A stretch of DNA of 64,000 bases, taken from Ciona intestinalis. Its lineage: Eukaryota > Chordata > Ascidiacea > Phlebobranchia > Cionidae. Positions 10,361-35,881 of the stretch are shown piece by piece. The notes below the pieces were generated by a model, which saw nothing but the letters and a program-made list of their open reading frames with translations, made no database searches and was not told where the DNA came from. Made by a program: the position numbers and the translations under genes. The first letter of the stretch is position 1, and each line of letters begins with the position of its first letter. The stretch is taken from positions 3,827,557-3,891,556 of the forward strand of contig NC_020172.2 in NCBI RefSeq assembly GCF_000224145.3, given 5' to 3'.

Positions 10361-13300
10361 TGTTGATAACAAAATTGCCACGGGTAAAATTAAAAATGAA
10401 TGCACCAACTCATACAGTATTAAAGCGTACACATGCATGGATTTTACGTTCCGACGTGCATGCTGTAAGAGATTTTATGCTTGGAATTATTAAAAGGTAA
10501 ATGACGGTGAAATAGCATAATAAATAAACAATGTATTAAGTGTTTTTAATTACATAAAACTTTGGGGTAAGATGGGGTACCGTTCGCACCTAAATTCCAT
10601 ATTTCCTGATCGTGTTTTACAATTAACAAGGATATTTTAGAGCCGTGAAGATACGGGTATACAATTCTTTAAATATTTTTTATTTACGGCCAAGTGGGGT
10701 AAAAAAAGAGAATGAAATATGTCTTATCTTACCCCACCTTACTATATTAATACAGTAGCCTATTGACATAGACTTTTTTATACAGAGTTCCTAGCTTAGA
10801 CATTTTGCATCAAACTGCCCGAATTTTGTCATCGCTATTAAGCAAAGATTATATTTACGCTCGGTCACAATCTAACTCAAGTTGCATTGAAATGAAAGAG
10901 TTTGTTTCGTGTAATATGGGGATGATACAGCAAGGTACATGTTCATTATATAAATAGGTTTATTAGTGTACAATACTCCTGTTACAGCGAAAAATTGAAA
11001 GATCAAAAAGGATAATAAATTAAAAATTGGGGATCGAATGATAAGTGTTTAATATAACCAATAGATTCTTCACCATCACTTAGACATTAGTTTTATGAAA
11101 TGCATGATCAATTTAAATACAATGGCAGCACCGACGAGTTAGAGGCAGGCGGGCCTACCACTTTGCCACAACGCCGGATGTAAAATCAGTTTGATCTTAG
11201 TAAGCCCAGAGTTACATAGATTGTAAATTTATCTATAATAACAATTTCTATTATTTTGTTATAAAACAAATAAAAATATGGGTAACATTTAACTTTTTTT
11301 AATATTTCAGAAGAAATATCTTCAATATACGAATGGTTCACGAACAGCGACAACATGAAGAAAAAACATTTTATTTTACAACTTGTTCGAATGGTTGCTG
11401 ATCCAAGCATACTATATGATGTTTGTCAGCTGTGTCAATCAAGATGCTGTGAACTCAAAAGGCACGAAGAAATTATTTCTGAAGTAACAGGTAGGTATAG
11501 TGTAACACTATAATGTTAGCAGTAATTTAGTATTTGTGTCCATTTTTGGCAATAGCAATTGTCAGTCATACATTACAAAGAAAAATAAAACATTTTCAAA
11601 AATAATCACATGCAAAATTACATACGTGGTAACTCGTAAGCAGTCACAGGGTGTATGAAACAGAACATTTGTATTAGAATGGCGACCATTGCCCTGCCAC
11701 ACAAATTACATTCACTTATATCATAATATGACAGACAAGCTGACAATATTTTGCATGTTGGCTTATACACACATACAAATTTGTAATATTTTAATTAAAC
11801 ATAAAAGCTATGTAAATATTACTTAGGTTCAGGAGATCACCAAACTTACATACCAACATCTAATTCAGTTCAATTCAGGTATTGTTTATTTGTTTGTCCA
11901 ACATATATAAAGAGGCTGGTTCTCTTTTTTTAAGATTACAATAAGTTGGCTTGATCTATTTGCAGCGCATCAAATTTTTAACTACTCGTATTTTATCATT
12001 TTTAGTTTTTACACTACGAGAACAGTTTTGTGGCAAACATTGAAAATTTTTGACAGTTTTTAAATTTATTTTTTATTGACAGTCATCTAAACTTTGTTGA
12101 ATCTTCTTTAACTGTTCCTGACGATAAATACGGAAGATTAAGCAACATCCCATCATCAACATCATCTTCTTGTTTTATCATACCTTGTGTTGATTTTATA
12201 TCAAAACTTCCTGTTCATCTTGCTAAACAAATTTTAAGTAAGTGGAGCTCGGTCGTGAATGAATTTAGCTTATTTATCTTGACGTAGTGGGGCAACACCA
12301 ATCATTATAACATGGTGTTCTTTTTCATACTTCTCATGTCAGGTTACGAGTTACCTCATATGTATTTGTGGATATTTACTCTTTTTATATTGTATGAGTA
12401 TGACTGATACCACTGTGGCATACTTGTTAGAAGTTACTGCTCATCTTTTATATAGGTTACCAGGTTAAATCTCAATGCTGCCATATTTAGGATTTATCTG
12501 CTCTGTATTTTAGGGATTTATCTGTTGTCTATCCTTGGGCAAGACAGTCAATGCTCAAACCTAGTGGTCACTAATAGGTTGTCCAAATTGTCGGGCATAC
12601 AGAAAAAACAATCTCCCACACGTTATGTAAATGGTCACTTATAAACGGGCATGAGGTATACAATAAACCATACCCATGCTGAATGTCTGAATAGGCTGTA
12701 CAGGCTAGATAAGTTACATTAATTCCCTAGCACTTTATCTTTTCCAGGTTGTTTAAATTCTAAAGATCTTTCTTCATCATCATGTGTTTCGAACGCATGG
12801 AACAAATTAACTCATGAAGTCAAACTTGAAAATTATATTCTTCATGAAATGAAAGAAGAATCTATTCTTATGCAGGCATGTGTTCACCCATAAAGTACAT
12901 ACATGGTAACCTGTAAGCTGGCACAAATAGAACACCCGCGTTATAACAATTGTCTTTTTCCTACATTTTCCGGCCACACAAGAATAAAGCAAGTAACATT
13001 CATTCATTTAATTAAACTTTTACCAATAATCGATGATGGGAAGTAGCAACATTTTAAATTAGGTGGAAAATTAACCTTTTTACAATTTCAGGGTGTTTCT
13101 GCAAAAGGTATTCAGGCAAATTTTGCAAAAAAACGAACACTAATGCTGCCCGTTGTTTCGGAACAAGATGAAACATTTATCAGTGAAGGTAGTGTATTTG
13201 ACATGTTATAATTTGAGCAGTAATTGCTCCAATTCAGTGGTTACTAATGAGTTGTCTGAATTGTCAGCTATACAGAAGCAAACAGTCACTTACAAAGGAA

Positions 13301-16300
13301 CATACATGGTAACTTGTAAACTGGCACAAGGTGTATGAAACAGAACATCTGTGTCATAACGACTAACATTTTACAGTCAGGGTAGAACATGGTAAGTTAC
13401 AATCATATTTACCCTCTTACTTATATAGGTGACTTGACGACAAAGAAACTTGACTTTGATTTCACCGACATTGGGTTACCTTTAACACCTACATTAGTTG
13501 AAGAGAGAAATATATTTTGTGGAGCGTATAATGTTCTTGTGGTTAACCATCAGTAAGTTGGAATTTAACTAAATGTGTATTTTATCTATGCACAATGTGT
13601 GTTTTGCTGCTAATACCATTCTCTTTGTTGTTTTAATTAATCTGATATTCGTTCTAAGTGTGATCAGTACCACCAGTTTGGTGTTATGAGTGAATAAACC
13701 CATACCATTGTATTTTTTTGAAAAAGACACTCAAAGGCAATTGCTCCAACCAGAGGTCACAAAATTTGACACAAAGTACTGCATATATTAGTTATACTGT
13801 TAACCATGAAGGCTTGTGGAAAATTTTAGGAGAATAAGTGGGGTTAGGAGCAAAATTGTCTGGGAAGCTCTGATCTAACCCATGCTTAAAATCTCTTTTG
13901 TTTTTTAGTTCAGATCGTCATAGAGTAATAGATTACGATGGTGGTAACTCACTTATAATGGGATCCAACGATCGAACTGTGAAAATTATCGACATTCGAT
14001 CTGGTGAGTTAAAACAGTATTATTTGTACGCAAACAAAAATGTTTTTTTTTAATGTGTTTTTTAAAGTAACAAGAAACTTTTAAATATAAACTTTAACCA
14101 CTTTGGGTAATCCCTTAAATCTAAAACCTTCTATTTTCTTATGTACATATAAATATACAGACATAAAATTGCCAACCATGCAGAAATATAAGTCATTAAT
14201 GTATTCAAAGCTTAAATCCTGACTAATCCAAAAAAGTCTTAAGACCTGATACACATTGTACTAATACAATGACTAGACTTTGGACATGGGTGTGGCAACT
14301 GGCAACTATGAAAAGTCACTTGAGTACACTAACATTCTTCTGAATGAAACTTGTTTTATCCTCGCGTGACGGGAAAATGACAGCAATCTATATAACACAT
14401 GTTCTGTTTCTAACACCCTGTGCCCTCTTACAAGTTACCACGTATGTCACTTTCTGAGTGATATTTATTCTGTATGGCTGACAAATTAGACAGCCCATTA
14501 ATGTACTTAGCTAATAATATTCAAACAATTTTAATGCCAGGTCAGTTGTGTCAACCCCCTATTCAAGGACACCCAGGTTACATAACAACTGTTCATATGA
14601 AAAAGAACAATTTCTACAGTGGTAGTTATGACACAACAATAAGGTATTTAATAAAAATTCATTAGTGTGTATTTACCATATGTTTATTCCTACAACTCCC
14701 TTGCCAATATTTTCTAATTGTCACTAATAAATTTAATATTTTTGGCCTTTTGTAGCACAACCTATGTTTTATAGCCAATTTTTTGGTAATTGTTTCTCAT
14801 GGTAGACAATATTTTTAAGGTCTATTCGTGGTTTGTATGTTACCAACAAGATTTAGAAATATTTAAAACAAAAAGACAGAATATAGAGACAAACAACAGT
14901 TAATATTTAAAACACGCTTACAGTTAAAAAGATATTTACATTTAAGTGGAAGAAAAAAAGTGAAAAAAAAGCAACATTTATATACATAGATGTTGGGGTG
15001 TTGGATCAAGTGGTTGCAAACAAATTCTGACCGGACATCGGAAGTCAATCGTTTCAATCGATTCGTGCGAAAATATTCTTGTGTCTGGTTCTAAAGATGG
15101 TAGGCTGAAAGGTTTGTACCTGGGTTAAATTTTATGCACACTTTTGCTTCTATTAGAAAACTGACTTGATAATATTAAACATAAATGGCTCGTTTGTCTG
15201 CTAGGTGTAGCGACCACGCTTATTTTTTCCAACTAAACTTAAATATGTTTTTAACTGTAAGCGTGTTTTAACAACTGTTGTTTTGTCGCTATGTTCTGTC
15301 TTTTTGTTTAAAATATCTTTAAATTTTCGCTACCGTAATTGAAGAGAGAAATAAAGTTACTATTATCATTATAAGTTTATAATGAGCTGTACCACAGTGG
15401 TTGGCATGCCTGCCTAAAACCTCGAGGTTATTAGTTCAAGGCTCGTCGATGCTATCATAGGTATGTGTCTTATTTCATGACACTTAATTACAGTTGTCTC
15501 TAATAGGTTGTCCACATTCTCAGCTATACAGAAAAGAAACAACCACTCACAAGGTTACATATGTGGTAACTAGTAAGCGAGCACATAGTGTATGAAACAG
15601 AGCACCCGTGTTTTAACGACTGTTGATTTTGTGTGCAGGTGAGGATAAAAAAGTTACATTGTTTTCTTACAGCATGGGATTTATCAAGCGGAAAGTGTAA
15701 ATGCACATTCAAACATTCAGAACAAAGTATTTTAACTTGTGTGAAGATACTTGGAGACATTGTGATCAGTTCATGCGACAGAGGGAAAGTTAAAGTGTGG
15801 GATCTTTCTACAAGAAAACTGGTTAAGGTTCGTATGATTGACAGTATTGACACATGAGCAACTTTCTGGTAATGGTTGAATTTAACTTATTTCACAATGT
15901 ATGCAACTTTATGGGTGACTTTTGTTTTCTGATGGTCTTGCAGTTTGCACAACCCATTGGTTTGAAACAACTATTGTAAAGTTTATTGCCCAAGAACGCA
16001 CACACCAACAATACTAGTTCCAACGAACCTCAAATCTAGTACCCTTCAGTTAAGAATGAAGTGCTATAACTTTTTGGACCTGGTCTGGATTTCACACTAC
16101 TTTCTTATTTTTTGCTGTAGTCAAATTTCCTAAAACTGTTCTTTAAATAATATGACATTAGCTTAACAAGCATATATAACTCTAGCTTTTACTACTACAG
16201 AATATAACATACAGTAGGGTGAGGGAAGATGGGACACCTTTTCATTCTATTTTCTCGTCCCATTTGGTAGTAAACAAAGCATTCAAATGAATATTAAACC

Positions 16301-18891
16301 ATCTATTGTTTAAAACAAGATGGGAATATTTGGATATTGGGGCTAGAGGTGTTTCGTCTTCTCCCACCCTACTATTATTGTGTTTTTTTTGTAGACCTTA
16401 CGGCACCGATGTGGAATAAACAGTGTTTGTTGTGATGCATATTACATAATAACAGCTGGTGATGATGGTTATGCATTAGCGTGGGTGAAACCAGGGAAGG
16501 TAAAGAAATGTCTCAAATCGTATCGGCACCCTAGGTAGGTGAATGAATGAATAAATGTAACTTGCTTTATCCTTGCATGGCCAGAAAACGACAGTCGTAA
16601 TAACACAAGTGTTCTGTTTTATGTACTTCGTGCCAGCTTATAAAGTTTTGGTTAGTTAAAATTATTCTGTGTGTTTCAGGAAAGTCTTGTGTGTGGCATT
16701 GTCATTCCAACGACTCATCACTGGCTGTGAAGATGGAAAATTGAGAGTTATTCATCTACAAACAGGAGAATGCATGAGAGCTTTAAGAGGGAACAGTAAT
16801 TGTGATCCGATACTTTCATTATGTTGTTATACTAACAAGTAAGACTATTAATAAAATGTTATTTAATTTACTGGCACCATGGCAAGTCGGTTAGCTGCCT
16901 CTAATCCAGAGATTATGGATTCAAGGCTTGTTGTTGCCACCATTGTGGGCGTATGTGTGTTCAAGACACCTAATGCAATTTCTAAAACCCAGTGGTCACT
17001 ACTGGGTTGTCTAAATTTTCAGTTGTCATGCAGAAATAACAATCACCCACAAAGTTACATACGTGGTAACTTCTAAACTGACACGATGTGTATGAAACAA
17101 AACACTCGCATTATAATAACTGTCATTTTCCACGCTACACGAGAATAAATAAGCTACATCCATTCGTTAAAGCTTGCTATGTGTAACGTATTCTTTGTTG
17201 TAACGTATATTCTTTGTTGTGTCTGTGTGTGCTTTGAGTTGCATCTAGCGGACATCCGGGTTCTGCATAGTCTGGAATCTAAATAACCTTAGTTTTCTTG
17301 GTCATTATATTTTGGACACGCTAGCGGGCGGTCCGTTGTAAACCGCAGCCTAGAATACCGATATAATAAAAGCTCTGATTGTGACAAGCTTGTTACACTA
17401 TGCATACAGTCTAATAGGCGGAGATAGAATTGTCGTGAACACAACAAGCAACATTCTCCTGCTTCAATTTGAACCAATATCATGGAATTATGAAGCCCAA
17501 GATAATAAAGAGGACGAAAAATTGTTTAAAGTAGAACGACAAGTCAGACCTCTAACATGCACACAGTATCCATACACAAGAGCATGCAGAAGCAGACTTT
17601 CTCTATCATCAGCCACCTCTAAGTGAGTTAGCATTTTGAAACGGTATCATAGGCGCCTAAGCTAGGTTGGGCCTGGCTTTTTTTACATTACATTAAATAT
17701 TCAGTAAACCTTACCAATAAGGTAAATTTGTTTCATAGGATTGCACATCTAAATATCGGTTTTGGTGTAATGGGCCAACTATGGTCTATATCCTGATGCT
17801 ATGACTTGCCTTGCCATATCTTAGCACTTAGCTATTTAGATTAGAATATTACTCTGTTTAAATCTGAAAAAAGTTCTATGGAAAATATAAAATTGGAAGC
17901 ATTTTGAAAAGCTGTACTGTAAGATGTTTTAATTAACATTTTTAATTTATATTTTATTGACATGACAGTAATGATTAAACTTTTCCTAAAAAAATTATTT
18001 AAAATTTAGTAGGCACTGTAAAATGTATGGTGTTGCAATTAACACTTTAATTTATATTTTGTTGACATAAACTTGACAGTAATGATGTGATCATAGGAAG
18101 TAATGTAGACAGGTATGAGTCAATGTAATCAAGGATATATTCAAATAACAGAACTGCCCGTTCGACGTCTGGTAGTCGACCAAACACTGCTTGTTCTGCT
18201 ACGTTCCAAAGTTCATGGAAACGACCACAAAGCTGTTACACAGAACCAAGATCAGTTCATTCAAGGGTTTGTAGAATATTCCATTCACAAGTTTTATTGA
18301 ATAAATAAATGATTAACCAATTAATGGAACGTAGTTAACCTAGCGTGACGCCATGAAAGTTATTATAGTGTGGCGCAACCACAGTCGTTATGAAGCAACG
18401 AAAGTAGTTATTCCGTCTTTTACATACACCTAATTTGTGAACATTGGGTTAAATAACATAACATTAAATGTCTTTCCAAAATACATACCTTTTGTTACCT
18501 GTTAGGCAAAAAAATCAACTAACAAAATTGTTTAAGTTTTGGCTTGGTTTGTATTTATTACTTTTTATATCTGATAGTACAATATATAGTAGGGTGGGGG
18601 AAGATGGTACACCTTTTTATTTTATTTTCTTGTCCCATTTGGTAGTAAACAAAGAACATTCAAATAATATAAAACCGTATCCTCACAACTTTCATAGACC
18701 GTTGTTACTTGTTTAAAACCTGATCAGGATATTTGGATATTATGTGCTAAAGGTGTCCCATCTTTTCCCACCTTACTAAACCAACTGTTTATATTTGAAT
18801 TTTTAAACATATGTTGCAATTATAGATTTCGTCAAGATGTCAGTCTTCCATGAGTTGTACATCATCTGCAACCAACACTTCCAAATACTGA
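10360..18891 (+). CDS. FBXW10: FBXW10-like F-box / WD40-repeat protein
   Basis: Exons: 10360-10496, 10786-10934, 11311-11490, 11827-11878, 12083-12237, 12748-12875, 13092-13188, 13429-13552, 13909-14003, 14541-14643, 14990-15111, 15673-15827, 16395-16534, 16680-16838, 17410-17622, then either 18152-18308 or 18152-18266 + 18826-18891. All are in phase, about 720 aa. The start may be 10360 or the in-frame ATG at 10396. Vertebrate FBXW10 signatures appear in order: KDYIYARSQ, then YEWFTNSDN, an F-box (FISKLPVHLAKQILS ... SSSCVSNAWNKL, about residues 200-250), ERNIFCGAYNVLVV, then WD repeats (FYSGSYDTTIR, ILVSGSKDGRLK, KVKVWDLSTRKLV, ITAGDDGYALAWV, LITGCEDGKLRV). The tail is Ser/Arg-rich. Known role of F-box/WD40 proteins: substrate receptors of SCF (Skp1-Cul1) ubiquitin ligases; substrates are unknown. 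Intron 6 begins with GC instead of GT. Confidence 0.88.
18300..18309 (+). terminator. Poly(A) signals overlapping the proximal stop codon
   Basis: Two overlapping AATAAA hexamers (18300-18305, 18304-18309) cover the TAA at 18306-18308 of the shorter FBXW10-like ending. They could serve an early cleavage isoform. Confidence 0.4.
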
Positions 18892-18896
18892 TAAAC

Positions 18897-18902
18897 AATA
18901 AA
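18897..18902 (+). terminator. Poly(A) signal, FBXW10-like distal ending
   Basis: An AATAAA five bases after the TGA of the candidate last exon (18826-18891). It supports that exon as a genuine 3' end. Confidence 0.5.
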
Positions 18903-21825
18903 TTGCCACTGTTAGACAAGTTAACTCACTTTCCCCAAACATTTTCCTATTCGTAAATTTTCCTATCCTTTTTGATTTATTTTATAAAGAACTTTTGTGC
19001 CAAATATTTAAAAACATACTGTGTGGAGAAAAAATGTGCTCGATTTCATTTACTGTAAAGTTTTACTTGACTTTAGTTAACCTAAATAAGTTACCTGTTG
19101 TGGAACCACTGCTTTGTTTTCCTAAACTTAAACTAAATGTTTTATTTTATAAATAATTATGATAGTTATTGTTTTAAGTTACCGCAGTAGAGTAATGTTT
19201 TGAAACTAAATTGTTTTGTTTCACTGAGTTTCATTGTATCACTGTGCCATCAATACAAACCAAAAGAAAACCGTAGCGAAGATCATAATATTTTAAACAA
19301 CGAAGAGAAAAGGATCAACAGCTGAACAACAGTCGTTAAATCACGCTATACATAAAGTGTATATGGAAATGAGCTTCAGTGAAAAGCGTGGGCGTTGAAC
19401 CAATTACAAACAAGTGGTAACAGCAACTTTGGTAACAGCTAACACAAGTTTCTGTGTAACCATACATAAGTTTAATGTCGTACTAGTTTCAACATATAGT
19501 ACTGTGGCGTAAGACGGGAAACCTTTAGCACATATTATCCAAATATCCGGATCATGTTTTAAACAATTAACAACGGTCTATCGGAGTCGTGAGGATACGA
19601 CTTTATAATTATTTGAATATTCTTTGTTTACTACCAAATGGACGAGAAAATAGAATGAAAAAGTGTCTCATCTCCTCCCACCCTTCTATAAACATTAAGT
19701 AACATAGGCAATTGAACTTGTATTTTTCAATTATTATAACACTGAGTTTCGTTATTAGGACACTGAACTGCTAACGTTGAAAGGAATGTTCTATTCAATG
19801 ACGTAACTATAAACGTTCCTTTCAAACGCTTAGAATTATTTGTTGATATTACCATTTATGTTCATTGGCGTAACAGTAGTTCCGTAAACTGTCCTTTCAT
19901 TACATACGAGATAATTTAATAATATTTTACTTTGCTGAGTTTGAACCTACGCCAACTCGTCACGAGTAACGTTTATGACGTAATAGATAGCATGGATGTC
20001 AATCTTCGTATCCGGTTAAATATATTTAATATTCCTAAGATACGTCAATAACGTCTTGTAGCTATAACATTTACTGTAATGGACCGTACAATAGATTTCG
20101 GCACTTTACAGTATATAGTACTGTGGGGTAAGTAGGAGACCTTGAGCACATAATATTCAAATATCCTGATCGTGTTTTGAACAGTTAACAATGGTCTATG
20201 GGAGTCGTGATGTGGATACGGTTTTATAATTCTTTGAATGTTCTTTGTTAACTACTAAATGGGGCGAGAAATAGAATGAAAAGATGTCCCATCTACCCCA
20301 CCCTACTATACTTTACAATAGATTAATGTTTTTTTAACAACACAATACAAAATTTGTAAACGGTTTTCTGTTCCCAAAGTCATAGTGTATTTCTTGGAAT
20401 ATCACGTTACAGCCAAATACGGGGCTGTTTAATTGCGCCATACGTTAACCAACAATCTATGGAATATAACAATGTAGCGTGTCATAAATTTTATTACTCA
20501 TTCGATAACTCGACAGCGATTTTTTTCGGTTTTGCATACTAGTGTTACGTACACATTACACATATAGTTTATTGGACAAATTTATAAGAAATAACTGTCA
20601 TGTTGATTGTAACGGCCCCGCATTTTGGCTAATAAGCTCTGTGTGCATTTTTAGCGTGTTGTCATACGGAACGGTATTAAATCGTTACTTTTCACATTTC
20701 CGTTCTTTAAATATAGTACTGTGGAGTAAGATAGGATACCGTTAGCACCTAAATCCCATATTTCCTAATCGTGTTTAGAACAATTAACAAGGGTGATTAG
20801 AGTCGTGAGTTTGCGGGTATTTATTTGCTGTAAGAAATTGTTTTGTTTACCACCAAATGAAGAATAAAATCATGTCCGATATTTCCCCACTATTTTAATT
20901 ATGTCCCATATCGCCCCACTTTAGTAAACGTGTTCCATCACACTTTTACCATATTAACCTGACCTTCATTACCGCGGCTTCTATATAATTTATATTAAAA
21001 AGTTTCATTAAAAACATGAGTTTCATAAATAATAACTAAGGCAGAGTTTTCACAGTAATTAAAAACTTAAACGGAAAAATACATTAGTTACTAATTGAAT
21101 TTGGCATATCTTGATAACTTAATAAACGACCATTAAATTTTGAACGCATCAAACAATTAGCTGGTCAACCGTAAATAACGCTGATGAATCAATTACGTTA
21201 TTTTAAAACCAAATTATTTTAGCTGTTTGCGCAGATTATTTTTAATCATCTTAATATTTCTGTTTTTATTGCAAAATGGCATCTTTATTATATATAGTAG
21301 GGTGGGGTAAAATGGAACATGTTTCATAAAACATGGGAAGTCCTAACGGTATCCCAGTTTACCCGCAGTGCCATAAATTTCGTATTTTCGCCTCGTGTTT
21401 TCATTTGGCTTATAATTAGGCTACGCTTATGTATTTCTGTAAACATGTTTCGTTTGCTACCAAATGGAACGCGAAAAAATACTAAAAACATGTCTCATCT
21501 TCCCCACCTTAGTTTACCTTGTCTTTATCCACATAAATGCGAGTACATAGGTTTGAGAGTGGGTTTATTTAAATGAAATTGCTCTCTTGACCCGATGCGC
21601 AAATCGTTCGTGCCGCTTGATTAAACGTAGTTGCTTTTTTCTTGCGGAATGCGTCTCGCCGTTAGCAGACCTCTTCTGAGCCGGTAAAGAAATTCAAAGA
21701 ACTGAAAAAAGTCCGAGTGAGCACTCGTTGTGTCAGTTGTTCTACAAAGACGGTGTTGAAGAGTATTAAGTTATTGAAACGCGTTACAGAAAGAAAGATT
21801 AGTTTATACTCAGCACTTTTAAAGG
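18903..21825. other. Repeat-rich intergenic region upstream of the first Eph gene
   Basis: Contains MITEs at about 19497-19690, 20114-20310, 20712-20930 and 21292-21516, and a minus-oriented short repeat at 19200-19400. No coding exon is convincing. The Eph promoter should lie close to 21826, but I see no diagnostic element. Confidence 0.55.
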
Positions 21826-34755
<12,930 letters not shown>

Positions 34756-34824
34756 TCCTATTTTTAAAACGCCACACAATGTATTTTCATATAAATTTGT
34801 GTTTTTTTCGTGTATTTATTATTT

Positions 34825-34830
34825 AATAAA
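34825..34830 (+). terminator. Poly(A) signal, Eph copy 1
   Basis: AATAAA 70 bases after the TGA; implies a short 3' UTR. Confidence 0.6.
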
Positions 34831-35881
34831 GATTACTGTTTCAAATTTCAAGGTTTTGTGAGCATTTGCCTACGCGTGAATAGTCGTTCTGCTATTTTAG
34901 GTAAACATACATAAAGAAAACAAAAACAACGTTCACCTCTAACAATTTTGACAACAACCCATAAATTGTGGTTATGTTTCTTGCCCAAGGACACATACGC
35001 CTATTACGGTAGCAGCGAGATGGCATTTGAGATAAAACGTTATATATTTAAATAATTCACTAGTTATAGTACACTACAAATCTACGAAAAACATTGACTC
35101 ATATAACTACAGATTAATAGTACAGTATTCACAAATTCCCACAATACAAAACAATAAGTTAGACAATTAAACAAAGTCAAAAGTTCACACGTTTGTATTT
35201 TTAAACGTAACAATGCCGCAACAAAACTTTTCCATGACAGTCGGTGTAAACCTGGATTTCTGTACGTAAATTCTACTTGCTGTTAAATAGTAAAAAAACA
35301 CCGTTTAAAAACTTCTACAATACAGTAAATGTGTGACGATTGCACTAATTAACACTTTCCATATATCAGCTGTTTAAATGTACAACTGTGAGTCGTAAAA
35401 GCTATTTGTGATGTCACAACGTAGGGCTTACTTAGGTTTAGTGTTTGATGTTACAGTATGTATGTATGTGTGTCTGTCTGTTAGAAAAATGTGTGTTATA
35501 AAAAAGTATGTATATAAAATATCTTAACCGATTAAAACAAGGTTGCCGTAGGAAATATTTGCCGGGTATTGGTGTAAAAAGTTTTAGCCATCAAGACGTT
35601 TCTTCGTTTGATAAAATCAACCAAAATTCACAGAATTCTTGTTGTACGTTTGTTCAAAAAAACCAAGGCAAGTAAATATGCTCAATTAAAAATATTTTAA
35701 TATTTCGTTACTTCTGCTACCAGGCATTATGTAAATAATCTTTTAGCGGCTCATCTCGTATAAAAAAAACGTAGTGTAGTTCCGACGTTTCGTCTGCCAT
35801 ACGGCAAGACTTCGTCAAGGATTTTTTTATTAGTTTAAAATTTTAAATAGACCGATATAACAATATATAATTGGTATTTAG
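34831..35881. other. Intergenic region, probable 5' exon of the HEPN-dsRBD gene
   Basis: Has a GTAT/TCTG-rich microsatellite near 35455-35475 and a retroelement-tail piece at 35775-35825. One possible first exon starts at ATG 35213 (MPQQNFSMTV) and could splice in phase from a GTGTAA donor to 35882. It is unverified. Confidence 0.4.
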
